Of a stretch of 64,000 nucleotides of DNA, positions 52,580-61,991 are shown in pieces. A program made the position numbers and the translations under genes. The notes under the pieces were generated by a model, which searched no databases, was not told the origin of the DNA, and worked only from the letters and a program-made list of their open reading frames with translations. The first letter of the stretch is position 1, and every line of letters starts with the position of its first letter. Origin of the DNA: JACKEQ01 sp041389565 (GTDB lineage: Bacteria > Myxococcota_A > UBA796 > GCA-2862545); contig JAWKRP010000036.1 in the NCBI GenBank assembly GCA_041389565.1, positions 1 to 64,000 of the forward strand, read 5' to 3'.

Positions 52580-54515
52580 GCGCGAGGGCGCGGTCGGCGA
52601 CCGAAGCCCCCGTGAACCCGAACTTCTCGGCGAGCACCTCAGCCGGAGCGGACGCGCCGAACGTGTCGATGCCCACGCTCGTCCCGTTCTCGCCGATCCA
52701 GCGCTCCCAGCCGAGCGTCACACCGGCCTCGACACTCACGCGCGGCACGCCCTTCGGCAGCACGGACGCCTTGTAGTCGGCCGCCTGCTCCCAGAACAGC
52801 TCGCGGCACGGCAGGCTCACCACGCGGGAAGCGACGCCCTTCGCAGCCAGCACCCGCTGGGCCTCCATGCAGGTCTCGACCTCGGAGCCCGTGCCCATCA
52901 ACACGACCGCCGGCGCACCGTCGCAGTCGGACAGCACGTACCCGCCGCGCTCGGCCTTCGTGGCGCAGTCGGCCGCCAGCGTCGGCAGGCCCTGACGGGT
53001 CAGGATCAGCGACGTGGGCCCGGTGGTGCGCGCCAGCGCGGCCTTCCACGCGGCGATGGTCTCCTGGGCATCCGCCGGACGCCACACCTGCACGTTCGGG
53101 ATCGCCCGCAGGGCCAGCATCGTCGAGATCGGCTGGTGCGTCGGGCCGTCTTCGCCGAGGAAGATCGAGTCGTGCGTGTAGATGTAGACCACGCGCTGGC
53201 CCATGAGCGCGGCGAGGCGCAGGGCCGGGCGCTGGTAGTCGTGGAACATCAGGAACGTCGCGCCGTACGGGATGGCGCCGCCGTGCAGCGCGATGCCGTT
53301 GCAGATCGCGCCCATCGCGTGCTCGCGGACGCCGAAGTCGATCGTCTGGGCGTTGGCGAACTGGTCGGGCGTGAAGTGCGGCGTGCCGAGCTTCGTGCCG
53401 TTCGACCCCGCGAGGTCGGCGCTGCCGCCGATGACGAAGGGCGCCTGCTTCACGATGGCCTTCAGGCACGCCTCGCTGGACTGACGGGTGGCCAGGCCCT
53501 TGCCCGTCTCGAACGCCGGCCACTCGGTGAGCGCGTTGATCTTCGCGCCGTCGGCCGCCAGGAACGCGCGGAAGCGGTCGGCGTCGGGATGCGCGGCGAC
53601 GCGGGCCTCCCACGCCTGGCGCTCCTTCCCGGACGAGTGGAATGCCTCGCGTGCGCCCGGGAGGATCGCGAACTTCGCGTCGGGGTCGAGCCCGATGGCG
53701 CGCTTGGTCGCTGCGACCTCGGCGTCACCGAGGGCCTTGCCGTGCACCGCCGAGGTGCCGGCGTACTTCGGCGAGCCGTTCCCGATGACGGTGCGGCAGC
53801 AGATCAGGCTCGGGTGGCTCGTCTCCTGGGCGTTCTGGATGGCCTTCGCGATGGCTTCCGGGTCGTGCCCGTCGACCCGCTGGATGTGCCAGCCCATGGC
53901 CGCCAGGCGCGCGCCGGCGTCTTCGGTGAACGCGATCTCGGTGCCGCCGTCGATCGTGATGCTGTTGTCGTCGTACAGGTAGATCAGGCGCGACAGCTTG
54001 AGGTGCCCGGCCACCGACGCCGCTTCGGACGCGATGCCCTCCATCAGGTCGCCGTCGGACACGATCGCGTACGTGTAGTGGTCGCACAGCTCGGCACCGA
54101 ACGTCTCGCGGAGGTAGCGCTCGGCCAGCGCCATGCCCACACCCGTCGCGAAGCCCTGGCCCAGCGGACCGGTGGTGGTCTCGACGCCCGCCGTGTGGCC
54201 GACCTCCGGATGCCCCGGCGTGCGGCTGCCCCACTGGCGGAACGCCTTGATGTCGTCGAGCGTGACGTCGAACCCGGCGAGGTGGAGCAGGCTGTACAGC
54301 AGCATCGAGCCGTGCCCGGCCGACAGCACGAACCGATCGCGGTCGGGCCAGTCGGGGTTCGCGGGGTCGTACTTCAGGAACCGCGTCCACAGCACGGCCG
54401 CCATGTCGGCGGCCCCCATGGGCATGCCCGGGTGACCGGAGTTCGCCGCCTGGACGGCGTCCATGGCGAGACCCTTGATGGTCTTCACGACACTGTTGTG
54501 GCTGTCGGACGTCAT
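52563..54515 (-). CDS. tkt: Transketolase
   Basis: 650 residues from ATG 54515 with GGAG five bases upstream. Typical thiamine-diphosphate enzyme features: 'GHPGMPMGAADMAAVLW' near the N-terminus, 'GDGDLMEGIASEAAS'-type ThDP-binding region ('SDGDLMEGIASEAASVAGHLKL'), and 'REHAMGAICNGIALHGG'. It transfers two-carbon units in the pentose-phosphate pathway. Its 3' end overlaps the 3' end of the convergent PBP gene by 17 bases. Complete length. Confidence 0.93.
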   Translation of the reverse strand: MTSDSHNSVVKTIKGLAMDAVQAANSGHPGMPMGAADMAAVLWTRFLKYDPANPDWPDRDRFVLSAGHGSMLLYSLLHLAGFDVTLDDIKAFRQWGSRTPGHPEVGHTAGVETTTGPLGQGFATGVGMALAERYLRETFGAELCDHYTYAIVSDGDLMEGIASEAASVAGHLKLSRLIYLYDDNSITIDGGTEIAFTEDAGARLAAMGWHIQRVDGHDPEAIAKAIQNAQETSHPSLICCRTVIGNGSPKYAGTSAVHGKALGDAEVAATKRAIGLDPDAKFAILPGAREAFHSSGKERQAWEARVAAHPDADRFRAFLAADGAKINALTEWPAFETGKGLATRQSSEACLKAIVKQAPFVIGGSADLAGSNGTKLGTPHFTPDQFANAQTIDFGVREHAMGAICNGIALHGGAIPYGATFLMFHDYQRPALRLAALMGQRVVYIYTHDSIFLGEDGPTHQPISTMLALRAIPNVQVWRPADAQETIAAWKAALARTTGPTSLILTRQGLPTLAADCATKAERGGYVLSDCDGAPAVVLMGTGSEVETCMEAQRVLAAKGVASRVVSLPCRELFWEQAADYKASVLPKGVPRVSVEAGVTLGWERWIGENGTSVGIDTFGASAPAEVLAEKFGFTGASVADRALALIGRG

Positions 54516-54687
54516 CGACTCTCCTTGCGCGGGGTCGGAGGGTATGCCGGACCGGAGCCCGTCACCACCCATCGACGCGCAGCGGCACGCAGAGCCCCGT
54601 CCGCGACGCACCGGCACGGGAGACCCTGAGGATCCTCGTGGCGCCAGGGAGATTGCACGCGCCGCAGCCGCGGTGCGCGCGGCCCGC

Positions 54688-55029
54688 TCAGCCGGCGTTC
54701 AGGCAGACCGCGAACGCCGAGAGCTCGTCGCCGCACGCGGTCACGGTCGGCCGACCGTCGACGTCGCAGGTGACGGCCTCGCCTTCGCTGCACGTCAGCA
54801 CGGCTTCGTACTCCGTGCCGCAGCCGCCCGCGCGCAGGCCCTCGCAGGTGCTCGTACAGTCCGCCTCGTCCGCCGGACCGTTCGAGCAGTCTGCGGCCAC
54901 GGTGGCGACGCAGCCGGACTCGCAGGCGGTGGGCCCGGTTCCGGGATCGGTGTCGGTGTCGGTGTCGGTGTCTTCGGGATCCGAGCCTCCGCCACAGCCG
55001 ACGAGCAGGAGCAGGAACAGCGCGCGCAT
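54688..55029 (-). CDS. Small Cys-rich lipoprotein
   Basis: 113 residues; GGAGG four bases before ATG. The lipoprotein signal ends in LLVGC (Cys12). Short D-T linker, then a Cys-rich domain with ten or so Cys residues in paired pattern ('ACESGCVATVAADCSNG', 'CTSTCEGLRAGGC'). Probably a disulfide-rich surface domain. No family recognised. A small relative of the Asp-linker lipoproteins. Confidence 0.72.
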   Translation of the reverse strand: MRALFLLLLVGCGGGSDPEDTDTDTDTDPGTGPTACESGCVATVAADCSNGPADEADCTSTCEGLRAGGCGTEYEAVLTCSEGEAVTCDVDGRPTVTACGDELSAFAVCLNAG

Positions 55030-55098
55030 GGAACCTCCGGCGCGACCATCGCACGCGGATGCCAGCGACGGACCCGTCTCCACCGAGACCCCCGAGCA

Positions 55099-55950
55099 TC
55101 AATGGCGCCACTCGCTCGGGCCCGCCTTCTGAACGCGACCTTCGTAGCAGCACTGGAAGCGCTCGACCCCGACCAACCCCATCAGCTGGTCGTGGGCATG
55201 CACGTTCGTCGCGCACTGCGGGAGCTCCGCGTCGGGGGCGGACGACGGGAACGGCGGGATGCAGACGCGGGCCCGCGACTCGGTGCGGGCGTCGAAGTCC
55301 CGAAGGGACGGACCCGTTCCGCCATCGGCGTCCCGCTGGTGGGACGGCGCCCGATACCTCGGACCCGCCACGACCTCGATGGCACGGCAGGCCGAGTAGC
55401 AACACCCGGTCTGCGGGTCGGTCCCCCAGTCCGAGGTGTACATCGCGGACGCGGTGGCGTTGAACGCCAGCGGGGGCAGGCTCTCGGGCGGGAAGGGCGA
55501 CGGCTTCGACGGCTCCTGGATGCCCCGCCGCTCCGGCCGCGTATCCGCCTCGGTCGCCCCACACGCTTCGGGGCCCAGGGCGCCGCTCAGCGTCCGACAC
55601 TCGTACTCCGGGATCGTGTCGATGGGACAGCCCCACAGGGCGTTCGGTCCCGGGAGCTCGTCGGTGCAGCGCGAGTAGCAGCAGCTCGCGGTCTCCGGGC
55701 CCTCGCGCGCGAGCTGCGTCAGCGCATCGTCGTACTGGAGGTGCTCCCTGAAGAGCATCCGGCGCCCGTCCCGCGAGAACGGACCGTTCACCACCGGGTC
55801 GACGGGGGCCCAGCGGGGCTGGAGGAACCGATCCGGGATCGTCGATGGGCAGGAGCCGTTCGCCGCGTCCCATCCCTCGGGGAGCCCGCACACGGCGACC
55901 CGCTCGCACTCCGACGTGGCCGCGACGGCCACCAGCGCGAGCGCGATCAC
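55099..55950 (-). CDS. Secreted Cys-rich protein, CCYS-motif family
   Basis: 283 residues from a GTG start coupled to a leader ORF by a GTGA overlap. Short signal peptide, then conserved 'ERVAVCGLPEGWDA', twice the motif CCYS(R/A)C, 'CGATEADT', 'SSAPDAELPQCATNV' and a final CCYEGRV. The Cys pattern is shared with the next two genes upstream, so these are paralogues. No metal-binding catalytic site is evident, and the family is not one I can name. It is probably secreted and disulfide-rich. Confidence 0.7.
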   Translation of the reverse strand: MIALALVAVAATSECERVAVCGLPEGWDAANGSCPSTIPDRFLQPRWAPVDPVVNGPFSRDGRRMLFREHLQYDDALTQLAREGPETASCCYSRCTDELPGPNALWGCPIDTIPEYECRTLSGALGPEACGATEADTRPERRGIQEPSKPSPFPPESLPPLAFNATASAMYTSDWGTDPQTGCCYSACRAIEVVAGPRYRAPSHQRDADGGTGPSLRDFDARTESRARVCIPPFPSSAPDAELPQCATNVHAHDQLMGLVGVERFQCCYEGRVQKAGPSEWRH

Positions 55951-56006
55951 CGCTCGGCCCGCTCGTGCGCGCGCCGGGGACGTTCCATCAGGACCAGCGC
56001 GTGCAT
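55947..56006 (-). CDS. 19-residue leader ORF
   Basis: ATG with GGAGG four bases upstream, the best ribosome-binding site in the interval. It encodes MHALVLMERPRRAHERAER and its TGA overlaps the GTG start of the Cys-rich gene by four bases (GTGA). It probably raises translation of that gene. Similar in arrangement to the leader at 27539. Confidence 0.35.
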   Translation of the reverse strand: MHALVLMERPRRAHERAER

Positions 56007-56035
56007 CCCACCTCCGCCGGGATTGTCGCACGAAC

Positions 56036-56060
56036 GCGCCGGCGCTGACTCCTCCCCGAA
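56036..56060. repeat. Hairpin repeat, fourth copy
   Basis: Palindrome GCGCCGGCGC (56036-56045) followed by TGACTCCTCCCCGAA, matching the arrangement 'palindrome + TGACTCCTCCCTGA' of the copies at 23701-23847, in an unrelated intergenic region about 32 kb away. Confidence 0.6.
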
Positions 56061-56210
56061 GCTCCGCGCGCAATCGCGCTGTGCGCTTCGGTCGGCCGAG
56101 ACGAGCGTGTCGAAGGCGTCCGCGTTGGGAGGTCCGACGTCGTCTTCCGACGTCGGCAGAAGAACTCGTCTGGAAAACGGGCGACACTCCGCATCGAGGC
56201 GCACGGCCCG

Positions 56211-57014
56211 CTACTCGACCCGCCCCTCGTAGCAGCACATGGAGCCCACGAGCCCCACCAGCCCCATCACCTGGTCGTGGAGGCGCACGTTCACCGCGCA
56301 CTGTGGGATCTCCTCGTCGGGCGCGGATGACTCGAAGGGTGGCATGCACTCACGCACGCGTCTCTCCTCGGACAGGTCGCTCGGGAGCTTTCGCGAAGGT
56401 GCGCGAAACCGTCGCCCGGGCACGACCTCGATGGCCTGGCATCCGGTGTAGCAGCACGCGAAGTCCGAGCCCCGGTACGCCCCGTACCTCTCGGACACCG
56501 CCGGATCGTACGGGAGCGGCGGACGGCTCGCGTCGGCCCCCGCCGCGTCGGTCCCGTCCGCGACGGGCGGCTGCCACGGGACTCCCGGGGGCCTGCGCGT
56601 CGGCTGCGTATCGAGCTCGGTCGCGCCGCACCGATCGGGACCCGGGGGATCCTGCACCAGGCGACACTCGTGCCGGTGGACGGAGTCGACCGGGCAGCTC
56701 CACACGGTGTTCAACCCGGGAAGCTCCTCGGCGCAGCGGGAGTAGCAGCACGTGGCCGTCTCGGCGCCGTGTCGGACGCGCTGCGTGAGCGCCGCGTCGT
56801 ACCGGAGCTGGTCGGTGAACAGGAACTCACGGGCGTCCTGGAACATCGGAGAGAACCCGAGGTCGTTGGGCAACCGACGGATCTGCTCGAACCGACCCAG
56901 GGTCTCCGAGCAGGACCCCGGCGACGCTTGCCAGCCGTCCGGGAGCCCGCAGACGGCGACCCGATCGCACGCGGACGCCCCGAGCACGGCCAGCCACAGG
57001 CCGGCCCCGATCAC
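56211..57014 (-). CDS. Secreted Cys-rich protein, CCYS-motif family
   Basis: 267 residues from GTG. Signal sequence (about 14 residues, ending ASAC, a possible lipobox). The same pattern as its downstream relative: 'DRVAVCGLPDGWQA', CCYSRC, 'CGATELDTQP', CCYTGC, 'SSAPDEEIPQCAVNV' and a terminal CCYEGRVE. Its GTG overlaps the stop of the ferritin-like gene by four bases. About 260 bases without a coding gene follow before the 283-residue paralogue; they hold a leader ORF and a hairpin repeat. Confidence 0.72.
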   Translation of the reverse strand: MIGAGLWLAVLGASACDRVAVCGLPDGWQASPGSCSETLGRFEQIRRLPNDLGFSPMFQDAREFLFTDQLRYDAALTQRVRHGAETATCCYSRCAEELPGLNTVWSCPVDSVHRHECRLVQDPPGPDRCGATELDTQPTRRPPGVPWQPPVADGTDAAGADASRPPLPYDPAVSERYGAYRGSDFACCYTGCQAIEVVPGRRFRAPSRKLPSDLSEERRVRECMPPFESSAPDEEIPQCAVNVRLHDQVMGLVGLVGSMCCYEGRVE

Positions 57015-58612
57015 GCGATCTCGTCGAGGATGGGCAGCACGATGCCCACGATCACGTCTTCGCGCAGCTCGGCGCGCTCGTGCGCACACAGCAGCCCATG
57101 GTGCCGCGTGGGCTGCGCACAGCACGGGTCGGTCGCGGGCTGCCAGGCGTCGATCTCGGCACGGAGCTCCGCGCGGACCTCGCGCACGACCGTGTCGACC
57201 ACGGAACGGTGCGTCTCCCGGAGCCACGCGAGGATGCGCCACGCGAGCTCCGCATGGCCGGCCTCCTCCTCGGCGATCACGGCGAGCAGCCCCGCCACGA
57301 TGGGGTCGTCGGCGAGACCCGACGCGTTTCGCGCCTCCTCCGAGGCCACGGCCTCCCCCACGCAGCCGTCGAGCAGCGTGTGCCGGACGAGCGCCGCGAC
57401 GCTCGGATCCGCCGCCGCTGCCGCCTCCGGGAACGGACCCGGACCCATCGGGGTGCCGCCGTACTGCGCGACGAGCGCGAACGCGGCCTCGGCGTGCCGG
57501 ACCTCTTCGCTGGCCGCGTACAGCGCGCCCTGCACGAGCTCGGCCGGGGCGCCGAGCGCCATGAGCTGCAGCGCCAGGCGCGAGAACGCCGCGACGGACG
57601 CGTGCTCCAGGCTCGCCTCGTGGGTCCAGGCATCGGCGAGGATCTCCTCGAGCACCAGGTCGACCGGGCGCGCACCGAGGGGCGCGATCCACCCGGATCC
57701 CGGAGTGACCGGAGCGGTCGGCGCCGCGTCGTCCACCCGCAGCGGGCGCCCGCGTGGGTGGCGGTAGATCGGCTCCACGTACCACTCCGTCTGATAGCAG
57801 CACTCGTCTTCGCTGTGACGGGACAACCCGAACACTCGACCAGAGAGCTCGAGGTTCACCGCACACTGCGGAGCCTCGGCGTCGGGCGCGCTCGAGGCGA
57901 AGGCCGCCACACACGTCTCGATCGGGCGCGGTGGTGAATCGCCCACCTCGAGGGGAGCCGGGATCTCCCGGCGCTCACCCGCCACCACCTTCACGGGCGT
58001 GCATCCGCTGTAGCAGCAGTACTGGCCGTCGGTCCCGATCGCGGCGAGCCGATCACGCCATCGCCGCGTGAGCGCGCCGTCGTGCTCGAACCCGGCCTGC
58101 GGGAGATCCGTGGAGACGCCGTACGGCAGCCGGACCTCCCCCATCACCCTGAGCGACTGGACCGTGGGCCCGCACACCGCTCGCTCGTCCGGCGACGCCA
58201 CCGCTCCGCACGCGAACCCCGCGATCGAGTCGACCGGACAGGCCTTCTCGAACGCCATGGGCTCGAGCGCCGGCACACAGGCGCTGTAGCAGCAGTAGTT
58301 GCTCGCGGGGAGCTCGCTCGTGAGCGTGCGCCGATACTCGGCCGTGCGCGCCTCGTCGAAGCGGAAGCGTGCCAGGGCCGGGTCGTACGACATGCCGACG
58401 CTGATCCCGGTCGACGGCCCGAACGAGACCAGGCGGTCACCGCTCGCTCCGCACACGCCCGCCACGCTCGGGGGCGCCACCGCCCCACACACCGTGCTCT
58501 CCACGCACTCGGCCGGACCCGCGAGCGCGGGCAGCGCGGCGAGGGGCATGCCGAGCGCCAGCCAGTACCGGAGCCGCAGGTCGGTCGTTCGACGGGCGGT
58601 CGGCGTGCGCAT
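57011..58612 (-). CDS. Cys-rich secreted protein fused to a ferritin-like diiron domain
   Basis: 533 residues. A signal peptide is followed by an N-terminal half with the same CCYS-type Cys motifs as the two downstream genes (CCYSAC, CCYSGC, CCYQTE; 'SSAPDAEAPQCAVNL'). From about residue 300 a ferritin-like four-helix domain has metal-site patterns 'EASLEHASVAAFSR', 'ASEEVRHAEAAF' and 'AEEEAGHAELAW' (E-xx-H pairs typical of diiron carboxylate proteins). The end is Cys- and His-containing ('DPCCAQPTRHHGLLCAHE'). An outer-surface iron or oxygen chemistry role is possible but inferred. Its ATG overlaps the proS stop by one base, so it is co-translated with proS. Confidence 0.78.
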   Translation of the reverse strand: MRTPTARRTTDLRLRYWLALGMPLAALPALAGPAECVESTVCGAVAPPSVAGVCGASGDRLVSFGPSTGISVGMSYDPALARFRFDEARTAEYRRTLTSELPASNYCCYSACVPALEPMAFEKACPVDSIAGFACGAVASPDERAVCGPTVQSLRVMGEVRLPYGVSTDLPQAGFEHDGALTRRWRDRLAAIGTDGQYCCYSGCTPVKVVAGERREIPAPLEVGDSPPRPIETCVAAFASSAPDAEAPQCAVNLELSGRVFGLSRHSEDECCYQTEWYVEPIYRHPRGRPLRVDDAAPTAPVTPGSGWIAPLGARPVDLVLEEILADAWTHEASLEHASVAAFSRLALQLMALGAPAELVQGALYAASEEVRHAEAAFALVAQYGGTPMGPGPFPEAAAAADPSVAALVRHTLLDGCVGEAVASEEARNASGLADDPIVAGLLAVIAEEEAGHAELAWRILAWLRETHRSVVDTVVREVRAELRAEIDAWQPATDPCCAQPTRHHGLLCAHERAELREDVIVGIVLPILDEIA

Positions 58613-60102
58613 CAGTACGCCCGGGCGAAGATGGCCCACTCGCGCGCGGGCTTCCCGGTGAGCGGGCACGTCAGCCCGTCGATGGGCTCCTGATCGAGCG
58701 GATAGCAGCGGAGCGTGGCCCGCGTGTCGTCCTTGAGTGCCGCCTCGTCGGCGTCGTCGCCGCCCCACGGGATCAGGTAGAACCCGCCCTGCGACTCGAG
58801 CTTCTCGGCGAGCTCGTCGCGCGACTCCACCCGGTAGGTGCGGTCGCGCTGCATCGCGAGGGCGCGCTCGAACAGCTCCGCCTGGATGCCGTCGAGCTCG
58901 CTCTGCACGGCCGCCACGACGCCGTCGAACGCGATGCCGAACTTGTCGCCGCCGGTGCGCCGGCGGGCGAACGCCTGCCCCTTCTCGAGGTCGCGCGGAC
59001 CGATCTCGAGCCGCAGGGGCACGCCCTTGCGCTCCCACTCGAAGAACTTGGCGCCGGCGCGCACGTTGTCGCGGTCGTCGACCTTCACGCGGATGCCCGC
59101 GGCCTTCAGGTCGGCTGCGATCCGGTCGATCGTCGGCATCACCTCGCCCCACACCTTCGGGGGACCGGCGGGCAGCAACACCACCTGGACCGGCGCGATG
59201 GCGGGGGGCAGCACGAGCCCGTCGTCGTCGGAGTGCGTCATGATCACGGCGCCCACGAGGCGCGTGGAGACGCCCCACGACGTGGCCCACACGAAGTCGC
59301 GCGTCTCCTCCTTCGTCTGGAAGGTGACGTCGAACGCCTTCGCGAAGTTCTGGCCGAGGAAGTGCGACGTGCCGGCCTGGAGCGCCCAGCCGTTCTGCAT
59401 CATCGCTTCGATCGTGAACGTCTCGACGGCGCCCGCGAAGCGCTCACGGGCCGACTTGCGCCCCTTCACCACGGGCACGGCCAGCTGACCCTCGACGACC
59501 TCGCGGTACACCTCGAGCATCTTCAGCGTCTCTTCCATCGCCTCGGCTTCCGTGGCGTGCGCGGTGTGCCCCTCCTGCCAGAGGAACTCGGCCGTGCGCA
59601 GGAACGGGCGGGTCTTCATCTCCCACCGCACGACGTTCGCCCACTGGTTGATCAGGATCGGCAGGTCGCGCCAGCTCGAGATCCAGCGGCCGTACATGTG
59701 CCAGATGATCGTCTCGGACGTGGGGCGCACGATGAGCGGCTCTTCGAGCGCGCTGTCGGGATCGGGCTCCACCGAGGCCTTGCCGTTCTCGTCGACCACG
59801 GCGCGGAGCCGATGGTGCGTGACGACCGCGCACTCCTTCGCGAACCCCTCGACGTGCTCGGCCTCCTTCGAGAGGAAGGACAGCGGGATGAACAGCGGGA
59901 AGTACGCGTTGACGTGCCCCGTCTCCTTGAAGCGGGTGTCGAAGAAGCGCTGGATGTTCTCCCAGATGCCGTAGCCGTGCGGCTTGAGGACCTTGCACCC
60001 ACGCACCGGGGACTCGTCGACGAGGTCTCCCTCCGAGATCACGTCGTTGTACCAGGCGGAATAGTTCTCCGCGCGAGGCGTGATTTGCGTCTCCTGGGCC
60101 AT
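58612..60102 (-). CDS. proS: Prolyl-tRNA synthetase (type 3, archaeal/eukaryote-like)
   Basis: 496 residues. Class II synthetase motifs are visible: motif 2 region 'RWEMKTRPFLRTAEFLWQEGHTAHAT', the 'VRPTSETIIWHMYGRWI' pocket typical of ProRS, and motif 3 region 'TSWGVSTRLVGAVIMTHSDDDGLVLPPAIAP'. It lacks the editing insertion of the bacterial type and has the short C-terminal zinc-like domain ('CYPLDQEPIDGLTCPLTGKPAREWAIFARAY') of type 3 enzymes. It charges tRNA-Pro. It heads a probable operon with the Cys-rich/ferritin-like genes, an unusual combination. Confidence 0.93.
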   Translation of the reverse strand: MAQETQITPRAENYSAWYNDVISEGDLVDESPVRGCKVLKPHGYGIWENIQRFFDTRFKETGHVNAYFPLFIPLSFLSKEAEHVEGFAKECAVVTHHRLRAVVDENGKASVEPDPDSALEEPLIVRPTSETIIWHMYGRWISSWRDLPILINQWANVVRWEMKTRPFLRTAEFLWQEGHTAHATEAEAMEETLKMLEVYREVVEGQLAVPVVKGRKSARERFAGAVETFTIEAMMQNGWALQAGTSHFLGQNFAKAFDVTFQTKEETRDFVWATSWGVSTRLVGAVIMTHSDDDGLVLPPAIAPVQVVLLPAGPPKVWGEVMPTIDRIAADLKAAGIRVKVDDRDNVRAGAKFFEWERKGVPLRLEIGPRDLEKGQAFARRRTGGDKFGIAFDGVVAAVQSELDGIQAELFERALAMQRDRTYRVESRDELAEKLESQGGFYLIPWGGDDADEAALKDDTRATLRCYPLDQEPIDGLTCPLTGKPAREWAIFARAY

Positions 60103-60174
60103 CCGGCCACCTCCGTTCGAGCGCCACGCCTAACCCGGGGGGACCCCGCCAGCCGCCCGGGATAGAGACCCCGT

Positions 60175-61911
60175 GTGGAAGAAGTCACCCCGAACAAGTC
60201 GCTCCAGCTCGTCGATCTGCCGCGCGTCAACGAGATCGCCGCGGTGCTCGCCACGAACGGCTTCGGCCACGTGCTCGGGGTCATCGGGCTCACGAGCGCG
60301 CTCGACAGCGGCGTCGAGACCAAGACGGCCCCGTACGCGCGCCGCTTGCGCCAGGCCCTCGTGGAGCTCGGCCCCACGTTCGTGAAGCTCGGGCAGGTCC
60401 TGTCCGTGCGGCCCGACATCCTGCCCGACGACGTGCTGAAGGAGTTCGAGACGCTCCAGGATCGCGTCCCTCCCATGCCGTTCGAGAACGTGCGCGAGGT
60501 CGTCGAAGCCGAGCTGCACCAGCCTCTCGAAGACGTGTTCGAGGCCTTCGACGAGGTCCCGCTCGGCTCCGCGTCCATCGCACAGGTCCACCGCGCCGTG
60601 CTGCACGGTGGGCACGAGGTCGCGGTCAAGCTCCAGCGCCAGGGCATCGAGCGGAAGATCCGCTCCGACATCCACATCCTGTACACGCTCGCCAACCTGC
60701 TCGAAGGCCAGTTCACGCTGCCCGGTCTGCACACGCCCACCGACATCGTGCACGAGTTCGACCAGGCCATCATGGTCGAGCTCGACTTCCTGCAGGAGCT
60801 CAAGGCCGCGGAGCGCCTGCTGCGCCACACGGGGGGCGACGACCGCGCCATCAAGGTCCCGAAGGTCTACCCGCGCTGGTCGACCCGTCGGCTGCTCGTC
60901 ATGGAGATGATCCGCGGAAAGCCCCTCGGCACCGTGCTGAACGAGCTCGAAGGCCCCAAGCGGCGCCTGCTGGCGCACGCGATCATGGAGGCCACCTACC
61001 GGCAGGTGTTCGAGTACGGGTTCTTCCACGGCGACCCCCACCCGGGGAACCTGTTCGTCACCGAAGACGGCCGGCTGGCCTACCTCGACTTCGGCGTGGT
61101 GGGCACGCTCACCGGCAACATGCAGGACACCATCATCTCGGCGTTCACGTCGATGGTGTTCCGCGACGCCGACACGCTCGCGATGGCGGTGTACCGGGCG
61201 GGCGCCGTGAAAGACGGCCGGGTCGACCTCCGCGCGTTCCGCGAAGAGCTCGAGAAGAAGATGATGTCGTACTACGGCGCATCCCTCGACGATCTCGCGA
61301 GCCGGAGCACGTTCGTCGAAGTGATCCAGATGTGCACGCGCTTCAAGATCAGCCTGCCCGCCGAGTTCGCGGTGCTGGCGCGCGCGATCGCGCTGGTCGA
61401 AGGCGAGATCCGCGCCCTGCTCCCCGGAGTCGACATCGTCGAGGAGGTGCGTCCGTACGCACAGCGTCTGATGACGCGGCGCTTCGCACCGGATCGCGTG
61501 GCGCACGACCTCGCGAAGGTCCTGATGCAGGCCCAGGGGCACTTCCGCGACCTGCCCACCCAGTTCAACCAGATGGTGATGGATCTCGAGAACGGGAACG
61601 TCACCGTGATCACGGTCGACCCCGACGCGAGCGCGCTCCGGTCCGAGATCCGCTCCGCCGTGCTCCGCCTTTCGCTGGGCTTCTTCGCCACCACCATCAC
61701 GATGGGTGCGTTCCTCTTCCTCGCCGCGTGGAGTCCCACGTTCTACGGGTTCTCGATCTTCGGCCCGCTCTCGGTGTTCATGCTGGCCTTCGGCCTCGTG
61801 ATGTTCGGATTCCTCGGGTTCCACGTGCTGTTCGCCCGATGGCTGGATCTCGGCATGTGGCGCCGACGATTCTGGGGCGTCCTGCGCTTCTTCAGCTGGC
61901 GCAGAGGTTAA
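60175..61911 (+). CDS. ubiB: ABC1/UbiB-family atypical kinase
   Basis: 578 residues from GTG. Family hallmarks: KxGQ motif 'FVKLGQVLSVRPDILP' near residue 75, Ala-rich P-loop-like 'GSASIAQVHRA', 'VAVKLQR', 'HGDPHPGN' catalytic loop, and 'YLDFG'. Two C-terminal membrane helices, as in UbiB. Family members support ubiquinone biosynthesis and related lipid metabolism. No other ubi gene is adjacent, so the pathway is not confirmed here. Confidence 0.88.
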   Translation: MEEVTPNKSLQLVDLPRVNEIAAVLATNGFGHVLGVIGLTSALDSGVETKTAPYARRLRQALVELGPTFVKLGQVLSVRPDILPDDVLKEFETLQDRVPPMPFENVREVVEAELHQPLEDVFEAFDEVPLGSASIAQVHRAVLHGGHEVAVKLQRQGIERKIRSDIHILYTLANLLEGQFTLPGLHTPTDIVHEFDQAIMVELDFLQELKAAERLLRHTGGDDRAIKVPKVYPRWSTRRLLVMEMIRGKPLGTVLNELEGPKRRLLAHAIMEATYRQVFEYGFFHGDPHPGNLFVTEDGRLAYLDFGVVGTLTGNMQDTIISAFTSMVFRDADTLAMAVYRAGAVKDGRVDLRAFREELEKKMMSYYGASLDDLASRSTFVEVIQMCTRFKISLPAEFAVLARAIALVEGEIRALLPGVDIVEEVRPYAQRLMTRRFAPDRVAHDLAKVLMQAQGHFRDLPTQFNQMVMDLENGNVTVITVDPDASALRSEIRSAVLRLSLGFFATTITMGAFLFLAAWSPTFYGFSIFGPLSVFMLAFGLVMFGFLGFHVLFARWLDLGMWRRRFWGVLRFFSWRRG

Positions 61912-61958
61912 GGTGCGCCGCCCCCTGTGGGCCGCTCCCCTGTGGTAGTGTCCGGCGG

Positions 61959-61974
61959 TCCCGCGCGAGCGGGA
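61959..61974. promoter_or_regulatory. Leader hairpin before the pseudokinase gene
   Basis: TCCCGC-GCGA-GCGGGA stem-loop ending 17 bases before the GTG start. Preceded by two direct copies of CCCCTGTGG at 61922-61930 and 61937-61945, 15 bases apart. It may influence translation initiation. Function unproven. Confidence 0.35.
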
Positions 61975-61991
61975 AGTGAGGCGAAGGACCC

